A stretch of DNA of 64,000 nucleotides, from contig JAHBZM010000001.1 of assembly GCA_019635435.1 (NCBI GenBank), positions 2,604,001-2,668,000 of the forward strand, in the 5' to 3' direction. The position numbers and the translations under genes were made by a program. A model generated the notes under the pieces. That model was not told where the DNA came from and did not search any database. It saw only the letters and a list, made by a program, of their open reading frames with translations. This stretch comes from Ramlibacter sp. (GTDB lineage: Bacteria; Pseudomonadota; Gammaproteobacteria; Burkholderiales; Burkholderiaceae_C). Positions 25,843-33,880 of the stretch are shown here, in pieces (position 1 is the first letter of the stretch; each line of letters begins with the position of its first letter).

Positions 25843-27741
25843 ATGTGGAATCCGATTGGCACTGCCATCCTGGTGCGGCTGTGCTTGTTCACTGGTGTTT
25901 TGGCGTTGACCGCTTGTGGAGGAGGTCAATCCGAGGGCGGTGAAGTTCGGACCCAGCAGCCGATCGTCAGACAGACCAACGTCGAAATAGATAAGCGGGC
26001 CGCGTGGCCAAACGATGTCTCCTACTCATTGTCGGAGCCTTTGCGTACGTTCAGCGCCAACATCATGGACGCGTGGCAGTTTTCCACCGGAGATCCCAAC
26101 CTAGTCATCGCCGTGATCGATTCAGGCGTTGTGCCTCACGCCGAGTTCAGTGGCAGATTGTTGCCGGGTTACGACTTCATCTCCAATGTCGCCGTTTCGC
26201 GCGACGGTGATGGGCGTGATGCGGATGCTACGGATCCCGGCAATGGTGCCGGACCACAAGATGCCTGGCCAGGCACTTTCATTGCCGGCGTCATCGCTGC
26301 CACCGGGAATAACGGTGTCGGAATAGCAGGCGTGAACTGGAAATCCAAAATTTTGCCAGTCCGGGTGCTGCCAGGCAGCAGTCAGCAGCAATTGACGGAT
26401 CTTGCTGATGCCATCAAATGGTCCGCCGGAGGGAGTGTTCCCGGCGTGCCGGACAACAAGAACCCTGCGCGAGTGATCAATCTCGGGAGCGTTGTCAACG
26501 GGAAGCTGTGTGACGGTGCTGTCGCGGAAGCCGTCCGTACCGCGATCGATCGAAAAGCGGTTGTGGTGGTAGCCGCTGGCGACTGGGGTATCGACATCGC
26601 GAACGCGCTCCCCGCCAACTGTCCCGATGTCATTGTGGTCGGGAATGGGGGAGAGATTAACTCCCTGAATCCTCCTTTTTATCCATCGAACTATGGCACC
26701 AACCTGGGACTGATCGCCCCCTACTACGCCACATCTTTTGGAATTGACGGCTCGTTCGGCAGAATTACGCTGACCACAAGGTTTGGAACAGCCAACGCCG
26801 CAGCCTATGTTTCCGGGGTGGCGTCACTGATGCTCTCGGTCAATCCGTCGTTGACGCAGGCCATGGTGAAATCGCTTCTGATGGCCTCAGCCAGAAAACC
26901 CCGCAGGCCAGAGGGCTCGTATTGCACGCCGGCGCGATGTGGGGCTGGCATGCTTGACGGGTATGCCGCCGTCAAGTCAGCGAAAGACGGCCAATTTGTT
27001 GCAGAGCCGGAATATCCGCAAACAGGCTGGTGGTGGAATCCAAGTGAGCCAGGCAGCGGATTTGCCATGGAGTTTCGTCACGGCAAGATTTATTTCGGAG
27101 GGTTTCTGTATGACTCTTCTGGCAAGGCGACCTGGCTTACTTCAGGGCCTGCGCTCATGGAGTCGCCCAATGCCTACACTGGCATTCTGGATCGCTATGT
27201 GAACGGGCAGACCTTGATGGGCCCGTATCGCAGTCCATTTCGCGGTGACTCGCCCGGCACCGTTCACATAGAGTTCTCAAGTCCAACCAAAGGTCGAATC
27301 ACCTGGTCGGGCAGAACCTTCCCGATCGAGCGATTTGAGATTTTTCCTGGTGGATTGGCGCAGGCGAGTGAGCCGAACTTCCAGCGGGTATCTTCAGGCT
27401 GGTATTGGGATCCTGCGCAACCTGGGCGTGGTTATGCCCTCGAGGTGCAGGGCGACAAATTGTTTGCTGCCGGATTCATGTACGACGAGTATGGTGATCC
27501 TGTCTGGTACGTGACCACGGCAACGCTGACTGCGGGCAGCAATGTCGCCTTTGGGCATTGGGCGCAGTACGCAGATGGGCAGACGATGAACGGCGCCTAT
27601 CGCACCCCCCGCATTGCAAACCCCTCCGTGGGGACTGCCTTGCTTATACAGGGGATCGATTACGCCGCTCTGCGATTTTCAGAAACCATGCCTTATCTCT
27701 CATTGCAAAAATTCGATATGGGTGAACGGCCAGCCCCATAG
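25843..27741 (+). CDS. S8-subtilisin-fold lipoprotein lacking catalytic residues, with two C-terminal repeats
   Basis: The 632-aa protein has a lipoprotein signal with lipobox LTAC and an S8 peptidase fold. The Asp region is intact (AVIDSGVVPH, Asp93). The catalytic His motif HGTHVAG reads PGTFIAG (Pro143), the oxyanion Asn region reads AAGDWG (Asp247), and the Ser motif GTSMAAP reads GTANAAA (Ala317). Hydrolysis by the normal triad is therefore not expected. Two C-terminal repeats follow, starting GWWWNPSEPGSGFAMEF and GWYWDPAQPGRGYALEV, a module seen in secreted proteins of this group. Base composition is visibly less GC-rich than the neighbours, suggesting transfer. A binding or scaffold role in the outer membrane is inference. 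Confidence 0.8.
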   Translation: MWNPIGTAILVRLCLFTGVLALTACGGGQSEGGEVRTQQPIVRQTNVEIDKRAAWPNDVSYSLSEPLRTFSANIMDAWQFSTGDPNLVIAVIDSGVVPHAEFSGRLLPGYDFISNVAVSRDGDGRDADATDPGNGAGPQDAWPGTFIAGVIAATGNNGVGIAGVNWKSKILPVRVLPGSSQQQLTDLADAIKWSAGGSVPGVPDNKNPARVINLGSVVNGKLCDGAVAEAVRTAIDRKAVVVVAAGDWGIDIANALPANCPDVIVVGNGGEINSLNPPFYPSNYGTNLGLIAPYYATSFGIDGSFGRITLTTRFGTANAAAYVSGVASLMLSVNPSLTQAMVKSLLMASARKPRRPEGSYCTPARCGAGMLDGYAAVKSAKDGQFVAEPEYPQTGWWWNPSEPGSGFAMEFRHGKIYFGGFLYDSSGKATWLTSGPALMESPNAYTGILDRYVNGQTLMGPYRSPFRGDSPGTVHIEFSSPTKGRITWSGRTFPIERFEIFPGGLAQASEPNFQRVSSGWYWDPAQPGRGYALEVQGDKLFAAGFMYDEYGDPVWYVTTATLTAGSNVAFGHWAQYADGQTMNGAYRTPRIANPSVGTALLIQGIDYAALRFSETMPYLSLQKFDMGERPAP

Positions 27742-27750
27742 GCCCATGAC

Positions 27751-28503
27751 ATGGCGGCCCTGAAATCCTACCGCTTCGACACCATCGACGCCCTGCGCGG
27801 CGTCGCCATCGTCTGGATGACGATTTTTCATTTCTGCTTTGACCTCAACCATGCGGGCTGGATCCGGCAGAACTTCTACCACGATCCTTTCTGGACCTGG
27901 CAGCGCACCTGCATCGTGAGCCTGTTCCTGTTCTGCGCGGGTCTGGGCCAGGCCGTTGCCGTGGCGCAGGGGCAGAGCTGGCGCCGCTTCTGGAAGCGCT
28001 GGGGCCAGGTGGCCGCCTGTGCGCTGCTGGTCACGGCGGGTTCGTACGTGATGTTCCCCCGCAGCTTCATCTACTTTGGCGTGCTGCATGGCATTGCGGT
28101 GATGCTCATCGTGGTGCGGCTCACGGCGGGCTGGGGGCGCTGGCTGTGGCCAGCCGGCGCACTGGCGATTGCTATGAAGTTTGTAGCGCAGCATGCCCAT
28201 GCCGTCTGGACTGGCGGCGGATTCCTCAATGAACCCGCCTTCAACTGGCTGGGCTTGATCAGCCACAAGCCCGTCACCGAGGACTATGTGCCCGTGCTGC
28301 CCTGGCTGGGCGTGATGTGGTGGGGCATGGCCGCGGGCCAGTGGCTGCTGGCCGATCCGGACCGACGCGCGCGGCTGGCGACGCAGCTGTCCCCCCCGGC
28401 CGCGCCGCTGGCCTGGCTGGGCCGCTGGAGCCTGAGCTGGTACATGCTGCACCAGCCCGTGATGATTGGTGCGCTGATGGCGCTCAAGGCCGCCGGCGCA
28501 TGA
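27751..28503 (+). CDS. DUF1624 / heparan-alpha-glucosaminide N-acetyltransferase-like membrane protein
   Basis: The 250-aa polytopic membrane protein has about six hydrophobic segments and the family signature DALRGVAIVWMTIFHFCFDLN near the N-terminus, with a C-terminal WLGRWSLSWYMLHQPV motif common to acyltransferase-3-like membrane proteins. Members are thought to move acetyl or acyl groups across the inner membrane to periplasmic sugars. ATG 27751 follows the subtilase-like gene by 9 nt, so they may be co-transcribed. A bidirectional terminator follows. A small palindrome GCTATgaagttTGTAGC lies within the gene near 28171-28187. Confidence 0.75.
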   Translation: MAALKSYRFDTIDALRGVAIVWMTIFHFCFDLNHAGWIRQNFYHDPFWTWQRTCIVSLFLFCAGLGQAVAVAQGQSWRRFWKRWGQVAACALLVTAGSYVMFPRSFIYFGVLHGIAVMLIVVRLTAGWGRWLWPAGALAIAMKFVAQHAHAVWTGGGFLNEPAFNWLGLISHKPVTEDYVPVLPWLGVMWWGMAAGQWLLADPDRRARLATQLSPPAAPLAWLGRWSLSWYMLHQPVMIGALMALKAAGA

Positions 28504-28534
28504 AAAAAGCGGCCCCGGAGGCCGCTTTTTTTTT
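28503..28534. terminator. Bidirectional terminator between DUF1624 gene and ppiC
   Basis: AAGCGGCC (28507-28514) pairs with GGCCGCTT (28520-28527) around a 5-nt loop, with a T run to the right and an A run to the left. It serves the convergent genes on both sides. Confidence 0.9.
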
Positions 28535-28551
28535 GGCAGGAAGAGGTCAGC

Positions 28552-29337
28552 TCACTCGACCTTGGCCTTGGCGCGCAGGTCTTCCTGGAACTTGCCGAGC
28601 TTCTGCTGTTCCAGCTGCTTCGCGATCTGCGGCTTGACTTCCTCAAACTTGGGCAGCTGGGCCTGGCGCACGTCGTCCAGGCGGATCACGTGGTAGCCGA
28701 ACTGGCTCTTGACCGGTACGTCGGTGACCTGGCCCTTGTTGAGCTTGATCATGGCGGCCGAGAACTCGGGCACGTAGCTGGAGGCATTGGCCCAGTCGAG
28801 GTCACCGCCATTGGCGCCGGACCCCGGGTCCTTGGACTGCTTCTTGGCGATCTCTTCAAACTTGCCGCCCTTCTTGAGGCTGGCGATGATGGCCTTGGCC
28901 TCGTCTTCCTTCTCGACCAGGATGTGGCGCGCACGGTATTCCTTGCCGCCGTTGGCCGCGGCGAACTTGTCGTACTCGGCCTTGGCTTCCTCGTCGGTCA
29001 CGGGGTTGTTCTTCTGGTAGTCGGAGAACAGCTCGCGGATCAGGATGGTCTGGCGGGCCAGTTCCATCTGGCTCTTGAAGTCGTCGCTGGTGTCCAGGCC
29101 GCGCTTTTGCGCTTCCTGCATGAAAATCTCGCGCGCGATGAGCTCGTTCTTGATCTGGTCCTGGATTTCGGGGGTGATCTCCCGGCCCGACTTGGTGATC
29201 TGCAGCATCAGCGCGTCGACACGCGACTTGGGCACGGGCTTGCCGTTGACGATGGCAAGGTTCTGGGCCATGGCGGGCAGGGCAAACGCACCCGCCAGGG
29301 CAGCCGCCGCAACAGCGGACAAATAACGGTTCTTCAT
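28552..29337 (-). CDS. Periplasmic parvulin-type peptidyl-prolyl isomerase
   Basis: The 261-aa protein has a signal peptide (KNRYLSAVAAAALAGAFALP) and a PpiC parvulin domain at about residues 130-225: YRARHILVEKEDEAKAIIASL, FEEIAKKQSKDPGSGANGGDL and FGYHVIRLDDVR. It should help fold outer-membrane and periplasmic proteins, as PrsA/SurA-type chaperones do. The N-terminal helical part resembles SurA N. It is downstream of bolA and yciB in the same direction, 17 nt after bolA, and ends at a strong terminator. Confidence 0.9.
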   Translation of the reverse strand: MKNRYLSAVAAAALAGAFALPAMAQNLAIVNGKPVPKSRVDALMLQITKSGREITPEIQDQIKNELIAREIFMQEAQKRGLDTSDDFKSQMELARQTILIRELFSDYQKNNPVTDEEAKAEYDKFAAANGGKEYRARHILVEKEDEAKAIIASLKKGGKFEEIAKKQSKDPGSGANGGDLDWANASSYVPEFSAAMIKLNKGQVTDVPVKSQFGYHVIRLDDVRQAQLPKFEEVKPQIAKQLEQQKLGKFQEDLRAKAKVE

Positions 29338-29354
29338 TGGGGTTTCCTGGGAGT

Positions 29355-29621
29355 TCAGAGTATTTCAATCGCGAGGGCATGGACGCCCCGGTCAATGAAA
29401 ACTTGGAGCGCATCATACACAAGGCGATGACGCGCCAAACGGGCTTTTCCTGTAAACAAAGGTGAAGCAATCCGCACCCGGAAATGGGTGCCGGCGCCGG
29501 TGCCGTCAGCGCCCGCATGCCCGGCATGCGCAGCGCTTTCGTCCAGCACTTCGAGCTGGCTGGGGGCCAGGAGTTCCCGCAGCCGCTGCGTCATCTGCGC
29601 GGCCGTGACGCCGGTGCTCAT
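29355..29621 (-). CDS. BolA-family protein
   Basis: The 88-aa protein has the BolA core: the HFRVRIASPLFTGKARLARH stretch and the invariant RH before LVYDALQ. BolA proteins partner monothiol glutaredoxins in iron-sulfur handling and act on cell morphology. An Ala/Gly/His-rich insertion (AAHAGHAGADGTGAG) precedes the core strand. The start overlaps the end of the yciB gene by 4 nt, and the ppiC gene follows after 17 nt, so all three form one transcript. Confidence 0.9.
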   Translation of the reverse strand: MSTGVTAAQMTQRLRELLAPSQLEVLDESAAHAGHAGADGTGAGTHFRVRIASPLFTGKARLARHRLVYDALQVFIDRGVHALAIEIL

Positions 29622-30175
29622 CGGTCGCCGGCCTCGCCGGGCTGCTCATCGGTCTTGATGTATTTGCCCAGGTACAGGGCCTGGCCGACCACGAACACGG
29701 CCATCAGCCCCAAACCGCCAAACAGCTTGAAATTGACCCAGGTGTTGGTGTCGAAGTTGAAGGCCACCCACAGGTTCACCACGCCCATCACGGCAAAAAA
29801 GGCCGTCCAGCTCCAGTTCATGACGCGCCAGGCGGCGTCGGGCAGTTCCATCTGGGCCCCCATCAGCGCCTTGAGCAGGTTCTTGCGGAACAGCAGCTGG
29901 CCCACCAGCAGCGCACCGCCCATGAGCCAGTACAGCACCGTGGGCTTCCATTTGATGAAGGTCTCGTTGTGCGAAATGATGGTGGCGCCACCAAACAGCA
30001 CGATCACGCCCAGGCTGATCCACTGCATGGGTTCGACCTTGCCCGTCTTGTAGCGCAGCCAGCTGATCTGGGCGATGGTCGCGACGATGGCCACGCCCGT
30101 GGCCACGTAGATGTCGGCGAACTTGAACGCGACAAAGAACAGGATGATGGGAAAAAAGTCGAGCAGCAGCTTCAT
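29618..30175 (-). CDS. yciB: Septation protein A / YciB inner-membrane protein
   Basis: The 185-aa protein has about five membrane segments and the family hallmark KLLLDFFPIILFFVAFKFAD at the N-terminus, with WLRYKTGKVEPMQW and FNFDTNTWVNFKLFG. YciB/IspZ proteins take part in cell-envelope maintenance and septation; the family name is firm, the biochemical role is not. ATG 30175 is the only start that keeps this N-terminus. It overlaps bolA by 4 nt and lies 7 nt after msrB in the same direction. Confidence 0.9.
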   Translation of the reverse strand: MKLLLDFFPIILFFVAFKFADIYVATGVAIVATIAQISWLRYKTGKVEPMQWISLGVIVLFGGATIISHNETFIKWKPTVLYWLMGGALLVGQLLFRKNLLKALMGAQMELPDAAWRVMNWSWTAFFAVMGVVNLWVAFNFDTNTWVNFKLFGGLGLMAVFVVGQALYLGKYIKTDEQPGEAGDR

Positions 30176-30182
30176 GCGGGGG

Positions 30183-30605
30183 TCAGTTCGAGGAGTCCAC
30201 GGGGTTGAAGTCTAGCGAGGCCGAGTTCATGCAGTAGCGCAGGCCGGTGGGCGCAGGGCCGTCCTCGAACACGTGGCCCAGGTGGGCACCGCAGTCGGCA
30301 CAGTGCACCTCGGTGCGCTTCATCCACAGCATGCGGTCGGTCTTGGTTTCGACGGCATCGGGCGTCAGCGGCTGGAAATAGCTGGGCCAGCCGGTGCCCG
30401 AGTCGAACTTCGTGGCCGAATCAAACAGCGGCTTGCCGCAGCAGATGCAGGCGTAAACGCCCTGGGCCTTGTTGTCGGCCCATTTGCCGGTGAAGGCCCG
30501 CTCGGTGGCTTCGTGGCGGGTCACGTCAAAGGCCATGGGCTCGGCGCCCTTGCTGGCCAGCAGGGCTTTCCATTCGTCGTCGGATTTCTGGATCTTGGGG
30601 GGCAT
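30183..30605 (-). CDS. msrB: Peptide-methionine (R)-S-oxide reductase
   Basis: The 140-aa cytosolic repair enzyme reduces methionine R-sulfoxide. The zinc-site cysteine pairs are in YACICCGKPLF and VHCADCGAHLGHVF, and the catalytic Cys is in RYCMNSASLDF. ATG 30605 was chosen because AAGGAA lies just upstream and the N-terminus PPKIQKSDDEW is typical; a longer in-frame start has a low-complexity extension. It lies 10 nt after the SelO gene, another redox-linked enzyme, suggesting joint expression. Confidence 0.95.
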   Translation of the reverse strand: MPPKIQKSDDEWKALLASKGAEPMAFDVTRHEATERAFTGKWADNKAQGVYACICCGKPLFDSATKFDSGTGWPSYFQPLTPDAVETKTDRMLWMKRTEVHCADCGAHLGHVFEDGPAPTGLRYCMNSASLDFNPVDSSN

Positions 30606-30615
30606 CTTGGTTCCT

Positions 30616-32109
30616 TCAGGATGAACAGCTGATCTCGATGGTGGCGGCCCAGTCGGGCGGGAATCCGGCATGGTCCTCGTGCGCGGGATGCTCGTCAAAT
30701 GGGGCCTGCAGCAACGTGAGCAAGGTTTGGACGCCGGAAAAGTCCTTTAGTTTCGCCTGCCGGATGGCCTGCTCACCCAGGTGGTTGCGCAAAACGTATT
30801 TGGGGTTGGTTTTGAGCATCAAATCGCCCGGGAGTCCAGGCGGGGCAGCCTTCAGGCGCTCTGAATACTGTAGCAGCCAGGCGTCCAGCGCCGCCCGGTC
30901 CGCGAACAGGTCGCGCACCGGCTCGGCCGAACCGCCCGCCACATGCGCGCTCAGGCGGCGCCAGAAGATGGTGTAGTCCACCCGCCCCGCCGCCAGCAGC
31001 TTGAGGATGGACTCGATCAATCCCCGGTCGCCCTCGCGCGCCTCGGCCAGGCCCAGCTTGGCCCGCATGCGGGCCTCGAAGGCCTGGGGATAGGCTGCCT
31101 TGAAGGGCTCGAGCGCGGCCAGCGCCAGGTCCTGCTCGCCGATCAGGGGCAGCAGGGCCTGGCCCAGGCAGAACAGGTTCCAGTAGGCGATGTTGGGTTG
31201 CTTGTTGTAGGCGTAGCGGCCGCCCGGATCGCTGTGGTTGCAGATGTGGCCGGGGTCGAAGCCGTCCAGGAACTGGAACGGCCCGTAATCGATGGTCAGG
31301 CCCAGGATGCTCATGTTGTCGGTATTCATCACGCCGTGGCAAAAGCCCACGGCCTGCCACTGGGCCACCATGGCCGCCGTGCGCGCGCTCACGGCCTCCA
31401 GCAGCGCCGCGTAGGGGTTGCCGGCCAGGCGGTCGCTGTCGCGGCACTCGGGGTAGAACTGGTCGATCACATGGTCGGCCAGGGTCTTGAGCGGCCCCAG
31501 CTGGTCGCGCGCGGCAAAGTGTTCAAAGTGCCCGAAGCGGATGAAGCTGGGCGCCACCCGCGTGACCACGGCGGCTGTTTCCATTTCCTCACGGGCCACG
31601 GGCGCGTCGGACCCCGTCACGCACAGCGCCCGCGTGGTGGGAATGCCCAGCCCGTGCATCGCCTCGCTGCACAGGAATTCGCGGATGCTTGACCGCAGCA
31701 CGGCGCGCCCGTCGCCCATGCGGGAGTAGGGCGTGAGGCCGCTGCCCTTGAGCTGGATTTCCTGCGGGCCGAGCGCGGTCAGCGCTTCGCCCAGCAGGAT
31801 GGCGCGGCCGTCGCCCAGCTGGCCGGCCCAGACGCCGAACTGGTGGCCGCTGTAGACGCTGGCCAGCGGGTCGGCGCCGGCCAGCGCCAGATTGCCCGTG
31901 AAAGCCGCAACGCCCTGCTGGCTGGCCAGCAGCCCGGAATCCAGCCCGAGCACCGCGGCCAGCGGCCGGTTGAGCCCCACCAACTCCGGCGAGGGCAGGG
32001 GAGTCGGGAGCAGCCTGGTGTAGAACTCCGGCCCCAGCCTGGCAAAGCTGTTGCGCCACTCCAGTTGCAGATCCAGTTGCCGGGCAGGCGTTTTGATGGC
32101 TTGGTCCAT
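30616..32109 (-). CDS. selO: Protein adenylyltransferase SelO (YdiU/UPF0061)
   Basis: The 497-aa pseudokinase-fold enzyme transfers AMP to protein targets in redox control. Diagnostic segments are YSGHQFGVWAGQLGDGRA, QLKGSGLTPYSR, DGRAVLRSSIREFL, GVMNTDNMSILG and TIDYGPFQFLDGFDPGHICN. The protein ends in CSS; this Cys (codon TGT) sits where eukaryotic SelO has selenocysteine. ATG 32109 was selected because the N-terminus then matches the family; the upstream in-frame extension is not conserved in character. msrB follows 10 nt downstream. A short palindromic element shared with purL lies within the gene at 30828-30876. Confidence 0.9.
   Translation of the reverse strand: MDQAIKTPARQLDLQLEWRNSFARLGPEFYTRLLPTPLPSPELVGLNRPLAAVLGLDSGLLASQQGVAAFTGNLALAGADPLASVYSGHQFGVWAGQLGDGRAILLGEALTALGPQEIQLKGSGLTPYSRMGDGRAVLRSSIREFLCSEAMHGLGIPTTRALCVTGSDAPVAREEMETAAVVTRVAPSFIRFGHFEHFAARDQLGPLKTLADHVIDQFYPECRDSDRLAGNPYAALLEAVSARTAAMVAQWQAVGFCHGVMNTDNMSILGLTIDYGPFQFLDGFDPGHICNHSDPGGRYAYNKQPNIAYWNLFCLGQALLPLIGEQDLALAALEPFKAAYPQAFEARMRAKLGLAEAREGDRGLIESILKLLAAGRVDYTIFWRRLSAHVAGGSAEPVRDLFADRAALDAWLLQYSERLKAAPPGLPGDLMLKTNPKYVLRNHLGEQAIRQAKLKDFSGVQTLLTLLQAPFDEHPAHEDHAGFPPDWAATIEISCSS
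30828..30876 (-). repeat. Short interspersed palindromic element inside selO (copy B)
   Basis: CCGGGAGTCCAGGC at 30828-30841 and the partial palindrome GCTCTGAATACTGTAGC downstream match the purL copy at 18826-18873 without gaps. It lies within a coding region on the opposite strand to the gene's reading and keeps the frame. A related core, GCTAGCAATTCGGTAGC, occurs at about 59756-59772 in the acyl-CoA dehydrogenase gene. Confidence 0.5.
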
Positions 32110-32436
32110 GCGGCATTGTCCCTGTTCGGGAGTACACGCGTTCCGCGGCACTGCGAATTCCGTGGCCGGCCAGTCAAAAAAGCAATTTGATACAACTAAT
32201 CTGCGATACCGGAAGCACAGGCGTCGCATCCCCGCGGCCCCGAGCTTCATGCCACGCGAGACCTGGCGCGTTTCTGACCGCCTCGCCGCCATGGCTATCG
32301 GCTGGCGATGAGACAGGCTTAAGAAAATCACCCATCTCATGGCCAACATTCTTCAGTAAATTCCGCAAGGGGCATCGCACGATGGGTGTCATGCGATGCA
32401 TGCTGGAGTCTTGCGCGACGAATCTGGCGCAGGATA
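32110..32436. other. Divergent promoter region between selO and the signalling operon
   Basis: This 327-nt gap is moderately AT-rich near 32170-32210. It carries a perfect 8-bp inverted repeat at 32372-32399. It should hold promoters for both the leftward selO-msrB-yciB-bolA set and the rightward FeeM/sensor-kinase operon. No additional gene is supported. Confidence 0.6.
32372..32399 (+). promoter_or_regulatory. Inverted repeat upstream of the signalling operon
   Basis: GCATCGCA (32372-32379) and its exact complement TGCGATGC (32392-32399) are separated by 12 nt and lie 38-65 nt before the likely FeeM-like start. Centre spacing of two helical turns suits a dimeric regulator; a leader hairpin is the alternative. 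Confidence 0.45.
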
Positions 32437-33209
32437 ATGAAGTCACCAAGCATGGAAGTGGTTATGTCGGGCAGTGCATATTCGTCTGCGTTCAGGTGCG
32501 GCGGTGCGGTGGATACATCGGCGGCACGGCTTTGCCTGCATCAAGCCACCCACGAACTGCACCAGCTCCGTGCGGGGGAGCGTGCCGCGCCTGACGACCT
32601 GGTTCTGCATCACCTTCGTGGTCCGGGCGAGATCGACACCATCCGTTTCCTGCGCGGGCATATCGACCTGACGCACAGCGCGAGCGACCCGCACTTCGCA
32701 ACCGACGAAAAAAAAGAGATGAAGTAGGCGTGGTGGTCGCCTTCGAACTCGATGGGGAGTTGGTGGGCACCATTCGCGCCGTTCCAATGGGGAAGGGATT
32801 GACCTTGGTCGAAAAATTGCGGGCGCAAGCTGGCGTCGAGAGCGGCGACACGCATGCGCGGGGCTGGGAGATGGGGCGTCTGGCCATCAATCCGGACTAC
32901 CGCGGCGGTCCGGAATCACTGAGGGGGTTCCTGTATCTGTCGCTGTCCTACCTGCATCGCATTTCAGCGGTGGACAACCTGCATGCGACCTGCACCCCGG
33001 TGCTTTCAAGGTTGTACCGCCGCTTTGGGTTTGCGGTGGTGGCCAGGGATGTTCCGTTGCTTGGCACCTCCAAGACCTACACGCTTATTCACGGTTATTT
33101 CAATCACGTCATTGGTGAATTGGCCAGGGGAGAAGAGGCGCCCCGGATGGGGGCCGCTCTGACGACCAGCCGATTTGACACAATCGCCAACCAGGGAGCA
33201 TTTACATGA
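32437..33209 (+). pseudogene. FeeM-like N-acyltransferase (N-acyl amino acid synthase type), split by a -1 frameshift
   Basis: Two overlapping-style fragments form one GNAT-type gene. The first (ATG 32437 to TAG 32727) encodes EIDTIRFLRGHIDLTHSASD and PHFATDEKK; the second, in the -1 frame to TGA 33209, continues VVAFELDGELVGTIRAVPMG, GWEMGRLAINPDYRGG and VLSRLYRRFGFAVVARDVPL, the acyltransferase core of the FeeM/autoinducer-synthase-like group. Joined at the A8 tract 32708-32715, they give a continuous protein of about 257 aa. The shift may be a lost base in the genome, an assembly error, or a programmed slip, since the tract is aligned as A-AAA-AAA in the first frame. The stop overlaps the next start by 4 nt. 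Product: probably an N-acylated amino-acid-type signal or lipid (inference). Confidence 0.6.
32708..32742 (+). other. A8 slippery tract with downstream stem-loop
   Basis: Eight A residues (32708-32715) fall in the first frame as gaA-AAA-AAA, the layout of a -1 slippery heptamer. AGGCG (32726-32730) and CGCCT (32738-32742) can pair around a 7-nt loop, starting 11 nt downstream. A -1 slip here joins the two halves of the acyltransferase exactly. Confidence 0.5.
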
Positions 33210-33880
33210 CAGCCTCTTTCGTTCACACCTTGCGGGAAACAGTCGACGCCGAGTGGGCGAAGATCAAGAAGGGCACCTTCTGGCGCCGTGTGATGGGCGA
33301 GCCGGTGCCCATGGCGCTCTACCGCGACCTGATGCTTCAGGTCTACCACTACTCGCGCCACAACTCGATGAACCAGGCGGTCGCGGCCTTCCAGCCGGCG
33401 CCTGAGGGATTGCTCAAGTTCGTTTACCGGCATGCGGCGGAAGAGCTGGGCCACGAGCGCATGGTGATCCATGACCTCAAGAGCATCGGAATGCTCGATG
33501 AGGCCGACCTGCGCAAGGATCCGTTGCCTGCCACCGAGGCGCTCATTGGCTACCTGTACGCTGTCGCCCTGCGCTATGGCGCGGTGGCCCGGCTGGGTTA
33601 CAGCTTCTGGGCTGAAGGTGTCTATGGCCACATCGCCGAGCCCTTTGGCAAGATCAGCAGGGACTTGCAGCTGACCAGCAAGAACCTCACTTTCTTCGGT
33701 TCCCATGCCCAGGCTGACGAGGCGCACATCCAGCAGGTGACGGAGGCGATCGAGAACTTTGCAGTCAAACCGGAAGACCAGGCCCTGGTGCTGAAGGTGG
33801 CGCGCACGACCTTGTTCCTCACCGGCCAGTTGATCGAACAGGTGGCCGACATGCATCCTTCTGGCGCCACGAAGCCATGA
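33206..33880 (+). CDS. Haem-oxygenase-like (HDO/TenA-fold) iron enzyme candidate
   Basis: The 224-aa helical protein has LQVYHYSRHNSMNQAVAAFQ, then RHAAEELGHERMVIHDL with Glu79, Glu80 and His83, and late FFGSHAQADEAHIQQV with His167, Asp171 and His174. These Glu/His/Asp clusters in helices are laid out as in the haem-oxygenase-like diiron oxidases and the 'iron-containing redox enzyme' group (relatives of TenA, PqqC, UndA). It should be soluble. The start overlaps the acyltransferase stop by 4 nt and its stop overlaps the kinase start by 4 nt, so it is coupled to both. An oxidation step on the acyl product is an attractive but unproven role. Confidence 0.65.
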   Translation: MTASFVHTLRETVDAEWAKIKKGTFWRRVMGEPVPMALYRDLMLQVYHYSRHNSMNQAVAAFQPAPEGLLKFVYRHAAEELGHERMVIHDLKSIGMLDEADLRKDPLPATEALIGYLYAVALRYGAVARLGYSFWAEGVYGHIAEPFGKISRDLQLTSKNLTFFGSHAQADEAHIQQVTEAIENFAVKPEDQALVLKVARTTLFLTGQLIEQVADMHPSGATKP

